This document shows, one piece after another, positions 61,814-64,000 of a stretch of DNA of 64,000 nt (position 1 is its first letter; the number at the start of each line of letters is the position of its first letter). The notes under the pieces were generated by a model. It worked only from the letters and a program-made list of their open reading frames with translations, searched no databases and was not told the origin of the DNA. This DNA is from Nymphaea colorata (Eukaryota; Streptophyta; Magnoliopsida; Nymphaeales; Nymphaeaceae): positions 1,839,528 through 1,903,527 of the forward strand of contig NC_045140.1 of assembly GCF_008831285.2 (NCBI RefSeq). The letters are read 5' to 3'. A program made the translations under genes and the position numbers.

Positions 61814-62022
61814 ATCGTATGCCATCACATTATTTTTGTGATGAAACATGATAAGAACAATGTGATATACACCGATATGTCGCTGTGGACACGTTAAAGA
61901 TATTGGCGTGCCATTGAAAAGATATACGTACAAAAATAATGTGATGACATACGATATGGTAGACAAATAATGTCGTGTGTTTGAGAAGATATATGTACAA
62001 AACTAATGTGATGACATACGAT
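61814..62022. repeat. 26-bp inverted pair plus direct copy
   Basis: ATCGTATGCCATCACATTAT (extending to 61839) is inverted at 61930-61955 as ATAATGTGATGACATACGAT with one mismatch. A near copy of the latter recurs at 61997-62022. The first two could be arms of a small element or hairpin. Confidence 0.7.
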
Positions 62023-62490
62023 ACCTAACCACCAATTCAATCATAGACAAAAAGTACAAACCAAACAAAAACCTACGTCTAGATATTTAAATCCATACCA
62101 TATCTGAATCTAAAGTTTGAATTCATAATTCAAATCCCATCTGATTCTGATTTTTAAATTAACATATGACTCAAATTATAGATATTAAATATGAAATATT
62201 TATTTAAAACTATATCCGATCCGAAACCAATAAATATTTACTTAAATCTCAGTTATCATTTTTTTGTATACGAATCACAACCAATTTTTCAATCAACGAC
62301 AAAATTTTTTGCATATACTATTTTTTTTTATGTAGTATCCAACTTAAATAGACTTTATTGACATCCCTGTTTAGGTGGATTATGATCAATGAAAAAACAA
62401 TTTTATGGCCTACGAAAGTAGAAAATTTACAAGGACAACAAGAGCTTGACCCTTACCCCTCCTTGCAGTTTCGCCTCTCAAATTTAAATT

Positions 62491-62492
<2 letters not shown>

Positions 62493-62534
<42 letters not shown>

Positions 62535-62550
62535 CGTGTCTGTGTGTGTT
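62493..62550. repeat. (CT)n-(GT)n compound microsatellite
   Basis: CT units followed by GT units with minor interruptions, immediately upstream of the candidate exon at 62580. Confidence 0.95.
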
Positions 62551-62579
62551 GCTGCCGGAGAACACATCTTCCCCTTCGA

Positions 62580-62791
62580 ATGCTCGATGGCCACAACAAA
62601 ATAGGTGAAGTGCGATGCTTTCTACCTGCAGTTTCGGTGCATGGCAAAGAGAAGAACGCAACAAAAGTTCTTGTTGCCGATTCGAGAAAAGCAGGGGGCA
62701 TAACCGGACATATCCCCTTGCGTGATGAGGGGCAGAGGGCCCCAGTGTTGAAGGACGGCATCCAGAGGGATGATGAAGAGGGCTCTCAGAG
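62580..62791 (+). CDS. Weak candidate first exon, unknown protein
   Basis: A frame starting at the ATG at 62580 (MLDGHNKIGEV) stays open for 70 codons to a possible GT donor after 62791. Base composition is richer in GC than the neighbouring spacer and codon third positions look coding-like. A CT tract precedes it, as in many plant leaders. I recognise no domain and found no compatible second exon inside the window. Confidence 0.2.
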
Positions 62792-63774
62792 GTTCATCTC
62801 TTTCTCTCTCTCTTTTTCTCTCTGTTGCACCTAGACGACAGGATGTGTCATTGGGGTTTCAACTATCTATTGCTTATCACTTGTTTGATGAAATGCTTAA
62901 GTGAAGTGAAGTCCATGGCTCTACAATTTCTTATATAGCTCCTCGCTTATAGAATCTTGCCTTGAGAGCATAACGCTTGAATCACCAAACAGTAGAGGGA
63001 TGCACTTAGACTTACATGGTGGAAAAAGGCGAAGAATATCATCAGAAACTGAGATTCTTGGAAATTTTATATAAAAAAAGAGAACTTCAAAACCAGATGT
63101 ATATGTATTGAGAAGGGGTTCGTGAGTACCTTTACTTTATGTTATGCTATGGAACCTTTAATCAACTATTTGAAAACTTACGTCCAGAATTTCCTTTGCT
63201 TTGGACCATAATGATCCTTTTACACAAGCTCTCAGTCTTACGAATATTTAGATTCTATATCTTATGTAATTTATTAATTAGTGCCCGGCTTTGGACGTCA
63301 GCTTCCTAGCAACTTTAACTGTTGGAGCTGAACCCAAGCTTGCTCTGTTTGAGTAAGGATCAAGGTTGTATTCAATCCTGAAACCCTTAAAATAGTTTTT
63401 GAAATCTTAAACGAATAAGAATGGGAAAATGTACAAAGTACACGTAGAAAATGAATTTTGAGAAATGGGAAAACGTCCCGATGTTTACTATTCAGAAATA
63501 ACTTGAAAGTTTCATAAGATTATCTTGTGGCAGTAATATCAAAACTCAACTATGGAAGCTTGTGGCAGCTGAAATTTCTTTCTCCCTTTTGACTTTGAGC
63601 ATCAAATGAGATTTTAGCATCAGTGACTTTGATGTGTATCTTTTATTTGTATGTTGCTTGCATTTCAAACTAGTTCATATCACTAGAAAGTATCGTCTTC
63701 CACTTCATACGCACTTCGTAACATACTTTATGAGAAAAAAAGTGTTGCATTGTTATCTAAGTAATTTGCGCCAG

Positions 63775-63852
63775 ACTCTTGCATCAATATCTGATACGTC
63801 ATTTCTAAATCATATCTTCAGGATAGTGTCTATAAAAAAGGATCACCCCGAG
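63775..63852 (+). CDS. Weak candidate internal exon at right edge
   Basis: Seventy-eight bases between a CCAG acceptor and a GTGAGT donor, open in phase 0 for 26 codons (TLASISDTSF, then IKKDHPE at the end). The amphipathic pattern could suit a helical repeat protein. Its phase does not join to the 62580 candidate. If real, most of the gene lies beyond the window. Confidence 0.22.
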
Positions 63853-64000
63853 GTGAGTCGTGTCTATGCTTTCTACTGACCGGTTACTCTGAATCTAACA
63901 CAGTAGATGTGTTTTTACTTCATACTAATGTGTGCAAGCGAATGTCTTAGTTGTTCCTCATACATGTACAAACACAAGGACTCATATCTGAAGAAAAATC

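Larger units (their letters stand above)
59551..64000. other. Right-edge spacer
   Basis: It starts with the adenylate kinase 3' untranslated region. It contains a decayed RNase-H-like fragment (60152-60420), an inverted/direct repeat trio at 61814-62022, a CT/GT microsatellite (62493-62550), and two weak candidate exons (62580-62791 and 63775-63852). Otherwise AT-rich with no recognised gene. Confidence 0.5.

Overview
This window is nuclear DNA of a flowering plant. It contains five intron-rich protein genes with GT-AG splice sites, long AT-rich introns, many microsatellites and many small non-autonomous DNA transposons. Two features point to plants directly: a ribonuclease J carrying a C-terminal GT-1/trihelix domain, and an argininosuccinate synthase with an organelle-targeting leader. 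The plant form of cytochrome c oxidase subunit 5b agrees. I cannot place the species from sequence reading alone.

Layout. (1) 1-2284: no assignable gene, but a coding-like minus-strand frame (313-708) with an in-frame 66-bp tandem duplication and one stop. (2) 2285-4376 (+): vacuolar amino acid transporter of the AVT1 type, three exons, 475 aa. (3) 6535-12936 (-): mitochondrial COX5B, six exons, 176 aa, with a GC-AG first intron of 4.3 kb and site II/G-box motifs upstream. (4) 15639-30849 (-): ribonuclease J, 17 exons, 864 aa. (5) 30850-35981: transposon-rich spacer with apparent MITEs and an (AT)39 tract. (6) 35982-47188 (+): argininosuccinate synthase, nine exons, 490 aa. (7) 47189-53339: spacer with SINE-like and CGAGCTCGA-type repeats. 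(8) 53340-59550 (+): divergent adenylate-kinase-family protein, four exons, 289 aa. (9) 59551-64000: spacer with a decayed RNase-H-like fragment and two weak candidate exons.

All five gene models were built by eye. Each splices in frame through every exon, with no internal stop, to a terminal stop codon, and the exon joins restore motifs conserved in the families. The genes are not an operon and have no obvious joint pathway. Three are predicted to serve organelles (COX5B in mitochondria, RNase J and argininosuccinate synthase in plastids), the adenylate-kinase-like protein is probably organellar too, and AVT1 sits in an endomembrane.

I found no clearly novel multi-gene system. The observations most worth a second look are the degenerate nucleotide-binding and LID motifs of the adenylate kinase homologue, the unidentified repeat-containing frame at the left edge, the GC-AG intron in COX5B, the tandem duplication that copies a splice-acceptor region in argininosuccinate synthase, and the mobile-element structures in introns and spacers.
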